DNA from: Knoxdaviesia capensis
Taxonomy: Eukaryota; Ascomycota; Sordariomycetes; Microascales; Gondwanamycetaceae
Assembly (NCBI GenBank): GCA_001510575.1
Contig: LNGK01000003.1
Location: 3,425,732 to 3,489,731 of the forward strand
Direction of reading: 5' to 3'
Length of the DNA: 64,000 bases
The position numbers were made by a program, and so were the translations under genes. Within the stretch, counting starts at the first letter, position 1, and every line of letters starts with the position of its first letter. This document shows positions 42,811 to 53,348 of the stretch, piece after piece. Below the pieces are notes generated by a model, which worked only from the letters and a program-made list of their open reading frames with translations, searched no databases and was not told the DNA's origin.

Positions 42811-45662
42811 TTTGGCCGGTGGAACTGGGATGGCACAAAGAAGGACGGCGAAGGAGGAGAGAAAGAAGGAAAAAAAATAAAAGAGAGAAACGAAAGCCAA
42901 CAGAGACTCTCCCTCTACACAAGAAGCAAGAAGCGAATGGGTATATGAAGCAAGGTTGGTATATGAGACCGAGCTTTGGCAATGACAGAGGGACTTATGT
43001 AGGAGATAATGCAATGACAAGAACACGAACACCAGGCAAGCGAAATTGGAGATTCAAACGAAATAAGTGGAAGGGGGAAGGGCAGGAAGAAATAGAAAAA
43101 GGCCGGAAACCAGCACGACGCAAAAGAGGCGAAGTCTTGTACTCCGAAGCTGCAGAATGCGACAGTTAGTGTTAGTTGGCCAAATGCAGACAGACAATGA
43201 AGCAAAGCACCACGAACATGCAGGCAGAGGGAAACATGGTCAGGCAACGGTGGTTGAAGGCGGTGCCAAGCACGACGGGATGTCTTGAACTCAGTAACCG
43301 GGGGGAGGCTAACGAGACGTCATCACCGAGGCGAACAGCCCAAGAAAAGAAGCAAAAAGAGGCGCTGGACGCGTACTTACGTAGGATAGTGTACCCAGAA
43401 ACAGTCCACAAAAAGGCACACCCTGGCCCTAGAACGCAACAGAATGCGAGCTTAGAAAGCACCGGAGGAGAAAAGTTTTGATGACGGCGGCTTGTCGTCC
43501 GGAATCCAGGGAGCGAGCGAGGCTAGGCGGTACCTGCGGGCTTTTTAGCAGGAAACGAGGTTTGCGCAACGGTTTAGGAATGTTGCTATTCGGAGAAAGT
43601 GCTAGACGGAGGGAAAACCTCAGTCCTCTGGAGCAAAGAACAAACGAGTTTGGGGGAAGCTAAATGGGACAGGGACAAAATGGCGGCGTTTGTCTTGCTT
43701 CAGGTTGGACTCTCGTCGTCAAGCACACAGTGCCTCTGGCGTTTGCTGGTCAACAGTGAGTGTCGTGAATCTGCGGGATTGATGTCGGATCTTTTTCCCA
43801 GGAAATCACTCAGAAGAAAGTGACGATGATGCTTCCGGCGAAGGAGTTAAAAGTCGACGGCGGCAAAGGCTGGGGAAAAGGGCATCGGGCTCTTTACCGA
43901 AATTGTCCGTTCTGTGTTGGGTGACTTTTGTGGGGATGGAGAAAAGAGGTCACCGGAATAGGTTTAACATTTAGAAGTACGAGCGAGAATGAGAGGATTG
44001 GTTCGGTGCCGTTTTCCGGTATGTAGCGATGAGATCAGCAGCAATGGAAAGCAGATCTTCGGCAACTTTTGGGGCAAGTCCAGTAGACACAGCCGTTGGA
44101 GTTCGTGGCTTGGGGAGGCGGGTATCCAAGATTCCGGTGCTGCATCTGGTGCGTGGAGAGAATCTAATAATAGATTTTACTGGTCAACAGCAAAAGATTG
44201 TCGTCCAAGAGGCGAAGTGCAGATGTGAGAGAGCGTGATGGGAATGATATTGTCGAAAGGAGCGAGAAGAACAGAAAAAAAGCAGACAAGATACACTGGC
44301 GAACAAGAAAAAGAAACTGATATGCAAAATAACAGAACAGACTGAAGAAGAAAAGAAGGAATATAAATTATATTTTAAAGAAAAGAGTTACACGCTCCTG
44401 GCGTCGAAAGGACCAAAAAAAAAAAAAGGATAGAAGCGAAAAGGCCGGAAAGGAGAAAAGAAAAGAAGCACTCGTAGTCGGCGGCCAGGCTACTCTAAAA
44501 AGCCACGATGAAGGAAGAAAAGAAATATGAAGAAATTTCGAGAAGAGAAAGAAAGAAGAAGAAAATACGTCCGTCCCTGATCCCAAATCCCGGAGATTTC
44601 GATCACTGAGCACGGGCGCCCGGGAAATGCAGCTTGGCTCTTGTTGTTTAAGCAATGGCAATGCCACCGCTTTTTTGGTTGCAGACAGCTTGGCTCTGCA
44701 GTCATCCACGAAGCGAAGATCGCAGGGCAGAAGGGGGGAGGGGACTTCAACTTCACTGGAACACTTTGCGACACCTGTGAAATCAATATCCAGAGGCATC
44801 CCAGCATCACGCTTTAGCCACAGGCCTCGCTAGCGGTTTTGAAGCAGCCATGCCCAAACCCATCGAGTCACGGCACGAGAGCAGTGACAGCGAATCGTCG
44901 TGACTATTCAAAAGCTTCGATAGCAGGGCTTGGCCCAGGGGGCCGAGCCCCACGGAGTTTGAAGCTGGGGGGGTTAATGTTTCGAGACGAGCAGGCCTTT
45001 GCAGGCTATGTTGCAGCAGAAGCGCAAAAGAAGTTGGTCCGTGTGAACATGAAAGGGGGTGATGGCGGCCTAGGCCAGGCCGAGATGGGGCAACCACATT
45101 TTCGGTGCCGGGTGTGTCTATTTTGGTCGAGGGAGAATGAGAAAGATACTGTGGGAGAGAGCGTGAGACTTGTTAGCAACTGTCGTACGCGGCCTCACAG
45201 GGATATAAGACGGAACGAGACATATACTAGGGCGGCCAGATTGTTGGTGGCTTGAACTTGCGGGAGACGGTCAAGTATCGTGATGGAAGATTCTTTCACC
45301 CCGAATTCAAAATACTGCACCACCTGCATGTGTAGCAACCCAGAGCACGAAGACTTAGGGTTTGCCGTTTAGGGCTTTCCCAAACGCACAAAATTTAATT
45401 CCTCGAGTGTTGCGCGGGAAGGAGCATCTGAAGATATCGTGCAGGAAGGAGCAGGTTCAATAGAAGTCTGAAGGAAGACATCAAAGTGTTCTAGGCCTGG
45501 ACACAGGACTCACTCCTGGAGGGACATGTGGGCATACCCTAATCCAGTGCAATACAACCCTTAACGCCTACAGTAGACTCGCGCCCAAAAATCACTGCCA
45601 TAGACCAGTTCCTGGCGGCAAACCACACGACTCATGATCCACAGCCACAGCCACGACTCTCG

Positions 45663-45684
45663 CTCTCTCTCTCTCTCTCTCTCT
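45663..45684. repeat. (CT)11 microsatellite
   Basis: Pyrimidine repeat followed by CT/CA-rich sequence and a TACTCCGTACT word. It lies in gene-poor DNA with no adjacent start codon of a supported gene. Confidence 0.85.
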
Positions 45685-46921
45685 TTCTCTCACACACACC
45701 CTACTCCGTACTGGACATTCCGATTCCACTAGGGATCGAGGCAACTAGTGATCGAGGCACAAGTTTCGGCAGGCGTTCCAGTAGTCGCCGCGAACTGGCC
45801 ATGAGCCAAACAGACCATGTTTCTCTTTCGCTCCTCGGGATTGCCACACCGACCCTAAGTTTCCCTTAGGCCCGCTGTGCCTCCGTTTCTCCTGCGGCGG
45901 CGAAGACCGTCGCAAGGACGGCGGGTAACAACGGAGTTCGCTGATGCAGGTATTCTTTTGGTGGCTGTATATACCTTCCAAGCACGGCCAGTACTTACGT
46001 GCAAGTTCACGACGGCGTCCACGGTAGCGGAAAAAAAAAACGACGAAAAAAAAGGTTTCTTTCTTTTCTTCTCGCTCTCGATCTAGACCACTTCCACATA
46101 TCCGTCCTCTTTTAGTGGCGACGACGAGACGATTCCCGCGATCACCGTCGGGTTACTCTTGCCAACTGGCCGATGCTGGCACCGGGAAGTGTCCCCTGGA
46201 TGCGAGTCCCAGAGACATGCATGCATGTATCCGCTGGCCAGCTCGCCGTTCGGTTACCGGCAAGCACACATTCTTCGTATTCTCTCTCGGCGTCTTTTGA
46301 AGGGAAAGGCACTGCCCCTGTGGTAGTCAATCGTGTCAGTGCCAGTACACGCCTCAAGCCATGCGTGAAACAACATCCTCCGTCTCATCACCGGTAGAGA
46401 TCGCCAGCGACGCGCAGCACCAAAACACTGAAAAGCCTGAAAACCCGGGCCCCATGCGGTGCTCTCTTCTCCGCTATAGCCTATCGGCTAAGTGGGATGG
46501 GGCTAACCCTATCTAACCCTAGCACTGAGAGCCCATCATCACGATGCCACCCTCTTTCCGACTTCTATGATATGTCTAGTCTTGAGTGTGCTTTTCAACA
46601 GGAAGCAGTTCCCCTCATCGATTGCGGTCTTTGCCCAGCTTGGTTGATTGAAAAATCGTGATGCTGATGCACATGACTTCTCGGGGTCAGTAGCACCCAG
46701 TTGAAATCAGTGTTCCTTTTCGGTGTCTCTTCCTTTCGCCCCTTTGCTACTATTTTTATGCTTTGATGTTGGCTCTTTCAACGAGTACCATTTACGCATG
46801 ATCTACTAAAGCCAGATTGGGGCCCAGAGTCGATGTTGCAGCATGAGACTTCTCTCTGGGTTTGGTATATTCCCGAGCACCTTCTAGCCCCCGAAACGTG
46901 GCTGAAAAAAGCGGTTCCACT

Positions 46922-47440
46922 TCACAGCGTACATACTGTACTGTACATGCATACATATGTACTCGTCACCGCCTGTATCTGAAGTCCAGAGTATACAGCC
47001 TTACACTGCCACCCACCACCTCTCTCCAACGGCAACACATCGTTGTCTGCAAGCCCGGTTTCCTTCTCCCCCCCACGATGTGTGGTAAGACCGCTCACAT
47101 GGAGGCAACCAGCATAGATCAACGCTTGCCAGGGTTGGAGAACAGACGACAGACAGCCAGCTGCAGAAATCCGATTTCTATCCCCGGATCCCGCCCGGGA
47201 GTTGGAGACCTGTGTGTCTGTTGACGCGTCATCGGAGAGCGCCTCCACACTCGGCGCCCTCTCATGATTATCAGGCCTTTGACCGTCCTCCTGACGAAAA
47301 CCGGCAGACTTCAGTTGTCCCTGATTGGTCTTGTCCTGTTTTGAAGCTTCGGGGATGTATGTGAAGAGCCAGGTCGAGATCACCACCATTCGGGGGTGGA
47401 AGGCTCCTTTTGCCGTGTAATTCTCGGTCGCTGGGTCCAC
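46922..47440 (-). CDS. Doubtful orphan open frame
   Basis: 172 codons start MDPATENYTAKGAFHPRMV. The first 100 residues have balanced composition with several acidic and amide residues; the last part degrades into sequence unlike a protein. A long TATA-like run at 47523-47535 lies about 90 bases upstream. No family is recognised, there is no signal peptide, and third positions show only a mild GC bias. It may be a recent orphan gene or a chance frame. Confidence 0.2.
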   Translation of the reverse strand: MDPATENYTAKGAFHPRMVVISTWLFTYIPEASKQDKTNQGQLKSAGFRQEDGQRPDNHERAPSVEALSDDASTDTQVSNSRAGSGDRNRISAAGCLSSVLQPWQALIYAGCLHVSGLTTHRGGEKETGLADNDVLPLERGGGWQCKAVYSGLQIQAVTSTYVCMYSTVCTL

Positions 47441-48376
47441 ATGTGGTGCCTATGACACCATCCATTGCCACTGAGACGGGGTTTTCTCACCGCCGACCAT
47501 AATTGCTTTTCGATTGTGCACATATATATATATAGAATTTACCTGGCTTCGACGGCGACGTAATCTATTCCCCTGCTACAGACGTGAATGCGCGTTTATC
47601 TGATCTCGACAGGCCGCCAAGTCTAGCAGTGGTGGCTCTGTTGCTAGCCGCTCACACGTGTAACCCTAAGTGCAGCATCGCCATGAGTGGCGTAGCTTTA
47701 AGTACGAAAGTACGATGTGGGCTGACTGAATGGAGATATCTGCTCGTGATGTGGTATTCAAAGCATAGGGAAAGCAGACAAGACTGAATGAATCTGGGCG
47801 TAGGTGTAATCTCGTCCCGAGAAAGAAAAAAGTGTCCGGCCCGGATTTCTGCGCGAGCCCGCCTCCCCGGGGCGGGGCGGCGTGGTCCAATAGAACTCTC
47901 GTTTATACGGCTGCCTACGGGGGACCTGACGGACTATGTCACAAAGCGGCAGCTGCGAAGAGGAAGACGCGCTCGGGTTCGTGCTCCCAGTCTGTCACTG
48001 GGCGTTCAACCCCTTTTTGAACTCGTGCCAGTATGTGTCCCTGGTAATCCAGGTGCCTGATCCAGCCAGACTCCTGCGGTTGGGGATGTGTGTGGTTGAG
48101 TGGAGGAGGTGCCGGTCGCTGAATGAAATTAGCTGATGTGCTGGCTCAGGTGTAGATGGAGTGCATGGTTCACTCTTGATATGTCGCCGATATGGGCGGT
48201 GCGGCTCTGTGTAGTGTGGGTAGACGCCGATATATATCTCTTCCTCTCTCTGCGAGTTGCTTCTTTAACCTGCTGGTAGACACACCTCGAAAGCTACCCC
48301 GAATATCTGTCCCTGAGTATCCGGACCGAGCCTTAGCAACATCTAGCAACCTTAGCAGCATAGCGATCTATATACA

Positions 48377-49180
48377 ATGGACCGGTGGTAAGCCACTCTC
48401 CCCGAAGCCCACGCCGACGGACCTAACTGGCATGCTCTTCATCTCGCACCCACCAGTCCGGCATACGCGGTACCTTATCTCCGTCCCCTCCCGCTCAACA
48501 TGTCCCCAACTGACCCCGACCCGCCCTTCTCCAGTCCTTCTTCGGCGCCCTCGGCTGCGCCGCCGCCATCGTCTTCACCGTCTTCGGCGCGGCCTACGGC
48601 ACCGCCAAGTCATGCAGTGCCATCTTCTCCGCCGGCATCATGAAGCCCGACCGGCTGATGCAGAACATGTGCGTCGCCCTCGAACCTCATCCACCACGAT
48701 ACACACCCCTCCCGACCCTATATATGTATCCTGTACTAATCCACACATCGGGGGCCCGAAATATAGACTCTGTGCAATCATGGCGCAGATCCTCGCCATC
48801 TACGGCCTCGTGTGCGCCGTCATCATGTCGAATAGCATCAAAGAGCGCATGGCCCTGCACACCGGCTTCATGCAGTTCGGCGCCGGCCTGGCTGTCGGGC
48901 TCAGCGGTCTGGCGGCCGGGTTCACCATCGGCGTGATCGGTGATAGCGGAGGTACGTGGTAGCTCCAAAGGTCCCCCCCGGCATTGCCGTGCATTTGTGC
49001 GTGCCACTAACACGCAAGACTGACCAAACCCAATGACCAGTGCGCGCAAGCACCCAGCAGCCTAAACTATACACCGGCATGGTGCTCCTCCTGATCTTCG
49101 CCGAAGTGCTGGGTCTCTACGGCAGTATCGTCGCCATCATGATGCTCACGAGTTCTGGCGTGGGCGTCACCGAGTGCTGA
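48377..49180 (+). CDS. V-type ATPase proteolipid subunit c (Vma3-like)
   Basis: Subunit c forms the proton-carrying ring of the vacuolar ATPase, four transmembrane helices per copy. Five exons (48377-48387, 48457-48469, 48535-48668, 48767-48951, 49041-49180) give 160 residues, the family length. Exon 1 carries 11 coding nt and exon 2 is a 13-nt microexon; together they encode MDRCPAYA, matching the CPxYA start of the family. The essential proton-binding Glu is E136 in IFAEVLGLYG. GLAVGLSGLAAGF in helix 3 is conserved. Helices 1 and 2 diverge: TAKSC replaces TAKSG at 31-35, and MAQILAIYGLV replaces MAGIIAIYGLV at 58-68. The C-terminal GVTEC resembles Vma3 rather than Vma11. It may be the main subunit or a divergent paralogue. 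Confidence 0.88.
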
Positions 49181-49510
49181 GACCCATGACGACGACTGTG
49201 ATTACACAAACAGATAAATCGGAGAGAGACGGAGGGAGGCAGACAGAGAGAGAGAGAGAGAGACGGGATTGATAAGATCCAATAGAACGCATGAATTGTC
49301 GTCATCCACCCAAGAACTTTGCTTCAAACACACATTATATACAAGGAAGGGGCTAGAATAAACCATAGTGGCGAGAAAAATATATAGAAAAAAAATGAAA
49401 TGAGAATCAAATCTAGATAAATATAAGAGCTGGACGGCTGTGATATATGAATGCCAGGAACGAGGGTAAGTAAGAATATGGGGTATAGTTGAGGTTAGAA
49501 GGAAGAAGTA
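49181..49510. other. Convergent 3' region between the V-ATPase gene and VPS18
   Basis: AT-rich spacer with a short AG tract near 49249-49262. It should contain both polyadenylation sites; no gene is seen. Confidence 0.6.
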
Positions 49511-52500
49511 TCAAAGGGTCCATGCCGAGAGGTCGTCGCTCTTCGTCACGAACGGATCGTTTATGCGCTTGATTGCAAAGTCGGAACACAGGATGCTGCA
49601 GATATTGAGATGAATGTTAGGACAACAACCCTAAGAAAAGACACTCAGAGAGAGAGAGAGAGAGAGATACATACCATGCAGACGCCACAAGCGCGTCCAG
49701 CTCCGCAATCATAGTCTCCCGCTTCGGCCCACTAACCAGACCCTTGCTGATCTGCACCTGCAGCTCGCGGATCTTGCCGCTGATGGCAATGCCGGACTGC
49801 TCGAGCACTTTGCGGCCGAGACAGTCGGAGTGGAAGGCGTGCTGGCACGGGAACACGAAGAACTGGCGCACGAGCAGCGGCAGCCCGCACGCATAGCACT
49901 TCTCGCCGGGCTCGACAATCGCGAAGCGCCGGTCCAGCGCCGCAATGTCGACTTTGATGTTGGTCGCCGTCTGCGCCGACTCGTCCATCTCGCGCCGCAA
50001 GCCGTCGATGCTGCGGCTGTAGTCCTCGAGCGCCACGCAGATCTCCTCCTTGAAGTCGTCGATCACCACAAAGTCCGGGAAGAACGGGATCAGGTCCTCG
50101 ATCTTCAGCAGGTCGCACCGCTTCAGGAAGTCAATCGCCGTCTTGATGCCCGTTGCCTGCGAGATCACCTTGCGTGCCACGGACAGCCACAGCCGCTTGC
50201 GCAGCGGCGCGTTCGAGAGCGGCCGGTCGGCGATCACGGCGGCCAGCTCGATCTCGTTGTGCGAGAGCGCGAGGTCAACCGCTTGCAGGTACTGGCCCAT
50301 GCTTGTGTAGATGTGCACACACGAGAGCGTGCGGTGGTGCTCAATACACAGCCGGAGCGCAAAGTCCGGGTCAAACTGCGGCTCGTCGCCCTGCGCCTCC
50401 AGATACGCCAGGAGCCCCGACTCGTCCTTGGACGAGAGTGATGCGTATATTGAAATCAGCGTATTATGGATGGCTGAGTCCTTCGACTGTAGCTGGTTGA
50501 CCACATAGAGCAGGTAGCGCACAGCCTGGTTCTGCGACAGCGGGCCGGTGAAGAGCCGGTTGTACCCGAGCATGGCCGATATCAAGCTCCGGGCTTGGAG
50601 ACCGGGGTGCCGCATCAACACCTCAACGGTGTCAGTGGGAACATGTGCCATCAAAGCACTGCTATACCGGTAGAACATGTCCGGGTCCGTCTGCTTCTTC
50701 AAGACGTTGAGAACCTCCGCCCACTTCTCGCGTTGTGCCCAGTACGACAGGATGTACGGGTAGTCGTTGACGGCCGAGGCGAAAAAGAGCAGCTCTTCCT
50801 CCCGGCCATGGCTGCCCACGATATCGTACACGGTCTTGCGATCAAGATCCTCCTTGTAGCGCAACACAAAGCTCTGGTACTCGGCACGAATCTGCTTCAG
50901 CTGTTCCTTGGCCTGGGCCTCATTAATGGCTTCGTCAAGGTCGGCTTGACTTAGGACAGCATCCTCGATAGTGTTCATCTTGGCCATGAACACCTCGACA
51001 AGCCAGCTGGCCACCAATATCCGCTGCATGACAGCCGACTTCTTCGTAGACGCCAGCCGCGCAAGCAGGTACTTGCGAAGCGCATCCGGCTGGCCGGCGT
51101 CGATAAAGCTGAGTGAGACTTCCTCAAAGCCTTTGCTGCTCCGGCCGTAGATGGTGGCCGCCTCGTTGTATTTGCCCTTCTTCATCAGGTGGTCTCCATA
51201 GGCGGCGGCGACAATCTCCTTTTGGGTTGGTGTCGACGCGTGCTGAAGCGCAGACTCGTACTGCTGCAGTTTCATCATGATCTGCCACACATCGCGGTCC
51301 TCATCGCGCACGACAATCTCAAAGATTTCCTGGGCGGTGAACAGCCAAAAGGTGTTTTTCTGAAGATCTACCGAGAACCCGAGAGCCTTCTGGCCTGGAC
51401 CAATGACTCCTCGCTGGTCAAACACAACCTTCCCTGTTAACCGGTTGGCCGCTACCACGCGATCTCCCACAAGATAGAGGATGTGCCATTGCGTGAGGGC
51501 CACAGCGTCGATATATTCCGGGCCAGCCTTCTTCTTGCTGCCCGTTTCGGAGGACACAAGTTGCGACCGGGGGAGTAGAGAAGACTGGCTGAGGACCTTC
51601 TCGCCGAGTTTGGACGTTGCCGGCGATGTCAAGAGCTTTCCGTGATACACGCCCTGCGACGACAGCCAGGCAAAGGCTCGCTCAAGAGGAGCATCCTCGT
51701 ACGACGTGGATTCCGGCGCGTCTGGCGATATCACAAGGGCTGATGGGCTGGCTGCGGTGGTGTGTGTCAGCTCGTGGATGGCGGGGTGCTCAGCCTCGAA
51801 CAACTTGGTGTATATCGATCCGCTGCCGTCGTTACTCGATCCGATCTTTCCAGAGAGGTGAAAAATGCGACTGCCCGTAGCGATCATTATCCGGCGCAAA
51901 TCTGATTTTCCGCCCATGTTATCCACCCATAGGCCGGTGATGGGGCCGTCGGGGAGCTTCTGGAGGGATTTCAAGTGCTTGACTTCCTTCTTGTAGAAAT
52001 CGGTCGACGTTTCGATGAAGGCTTCGTAGATGTTGCCGTCAGACGCTCCGAGGATGATTTCGCGGGTCGACGCCGTCGGCAAGGCGGGGTTCCAGGCAAC
52101 GCTCTCGATCGTGACGCCGCGTAAACGGCCTAGTTGTCGGGGGACCCGGCTTTGCGAATGGAGGTAGAAGTTCTCGCCCATCGACGTGCAAACGAGCAGG
52201 TGAGAGGCGGTGGGGTCGAGAAACATGCGGCGGATAACGCCGACTTCAGCGGCTTTCTTGGGCAGGTCGATGTCTATAGGCAAGAGGATGGAGGGTTAGG
52301 TATCAGCAGGTTCGCTTCCCGATGCCTTATCTACACGTACCATCGATATCCTCGGGCTTGTTCAGGTCGATCCGCAAGATGCGGCCGTTTGACAAGGCCA
52401 GCACCAGAACATTGTTGGCAACCTGGGCAGCGACGAAGTCGGCGGCAATCGAGAACTGCATCTGCACACTCTCGACCACAAATATCGGCAGCGACTCTTC

Positions 52501-52557
52501 CCCCAGATGGAGAGCGCCGTTGGCGGCTACAAAGCCGTCCTCTAGCTGCATGGCCAT
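49511..52557 (-). CDS. VPS18: Vacuolar sorting protein Vps18 (Pep3)
   Basis: Vps18 is a core subunit of the HOPS and CORVET tethers, which drive fusion at endosomes and the vacuole. Three exons (52557-52341, 52273-49675, 49595-49511) give 966 residues. The N-terminal half fits the Pep3/Vps18/Deep-orange beta-propeller domain (LPIFVVESVQMQFSIAADF, then DLPKKAAEVGVIRRMFLDPTASHLLV). An alpha-solenoid follows. The C-terminal RING starts CYACG at about 864, has FPCQHAFHSDCLG, and ends with CILC at 939-942, whose first Cys codon is split by the last intron. Without that final exon the RING would lack its last zinc ligands. The last intron contains a GA repeat. The gene is next to a V-ATPase subunit, another vacuolar component. 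Confidence 0.94.
49645..49668. repeat. (AG)12 tract inside the last VPS18 intron
   Basis: The repeat sits a few bases from the GTATGT donor on the minus strand, where it reads as a CT tract. Length changes here would lie between the donor and the branch point. Confidence 0.85.
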
Positions 52558-53348
52558 GATGATGCTGGGCTCAGAGGCATAACCTCCGAGGCTTGTGGCT
52601 GGAGGAGAAAATGCAAGGCGGTGGCGGAGATGTGGCTGTTGCAGGAGGATAGAGGATGGAATTGGATGCTATATAAACTCCAGAAGATACGATCAAAAGA
52701 GGAAGAGGGATATTCGACGGATCAGACCAGGATGTTGGAACGTTGAAGATCGATTAACGTCCTTGAGATGTCCGATTGCGTAGTGCCCGCCAGGTAGCTG
52801 TCAACCGAGCTGCCAGATTACATAACCCGACCCTAACTGCATAACCCTAACAAGCGATCCTAACCCTATACACGATTGATATCACGGACACAGAACAGAG
52901 GTGGGGAGATGCTTTCATTTACCCTTTCATTTACCCATGCAAGGAGACATCTATTGAGGCCATTCAGCGGTTTCTCAGTTGTGAGTCTAACGACACTAAT
53001 CCAACAACCCAAAATCTGTATCTAGCTGGGCATAAACCACCACCACTAACGGAATACAAAAGAAAGGTAAGGATAGCCAGACTGGCGAGATGTATCCATC
53101 CGAGAATGCGAGAAATCATTGAGACAGTGTGATAACCGTCCCGAAAAAAAAAAACAAGAAAAAAAACACTGCAAATTCCAGATACGCCGTGACCTAGATC
53201 TCCATCATCCACAAACTCAAATAATGTGGGCAATGCCGTAGCAAGACCCCGGGTATATAAACGAAAAAATGCATCCTTTTATCAAGCCATCCCACAGTTC
53301 TATCTCGCTCGTATCGTGTTCTATCATCACACCGTCATACACCGCCAC
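52558..53348. promoter_or_regulatory. VPS18 promoter and 3' region of the methyltransferase
   Basis: The VPS18 promoter side contains a cluster of CCCTAAC-type telomere-like words at 52826-52874, about 270-320 bases upstream of the ATG. A long A-run occurs at 53145-53166. No gene is seen. Confidence 0.55.
52826..52874. repeat. Cluster of telomere-like CCCTAA words
   Basis: Four copies of ACCCTA or CCTAACCCTA lie within about 50 bases, irregularly spaced. They match the TTAGGG telomere repeat on the other strand. They are too degenerate for a true interstitial telomere, and may be sites for a Tbf1-like factor. Confidence 0.6.

Larger units (their letters stand above)
42811..48376. other. 5.6-kb gene-poor region
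   Basis: Upstream DNA of the aspartic protease and of the V-ATPase gene, with no gene supported by homology. It contains a CT microsatellite at 45661-45684, TAGGG words at 45353-45376, AACCCTA copies at 46501-46523 and TACTGTAC words at 46926-46943. One open frame at 46922-47440 (-) is listed separately as doubtful. A TATATATATATAG sequence at 47523-47535 could be a core promoter, but its gene is unclear. Confidence 0.5.

Noticed and set aside
48500..48535. ATG near 48500 as the V-ATPase start
   Set aside because: It is out of frame with the conserved proteolipid sequence; the upstream 11-nt and 13-nt exons give the right family N-terminus.
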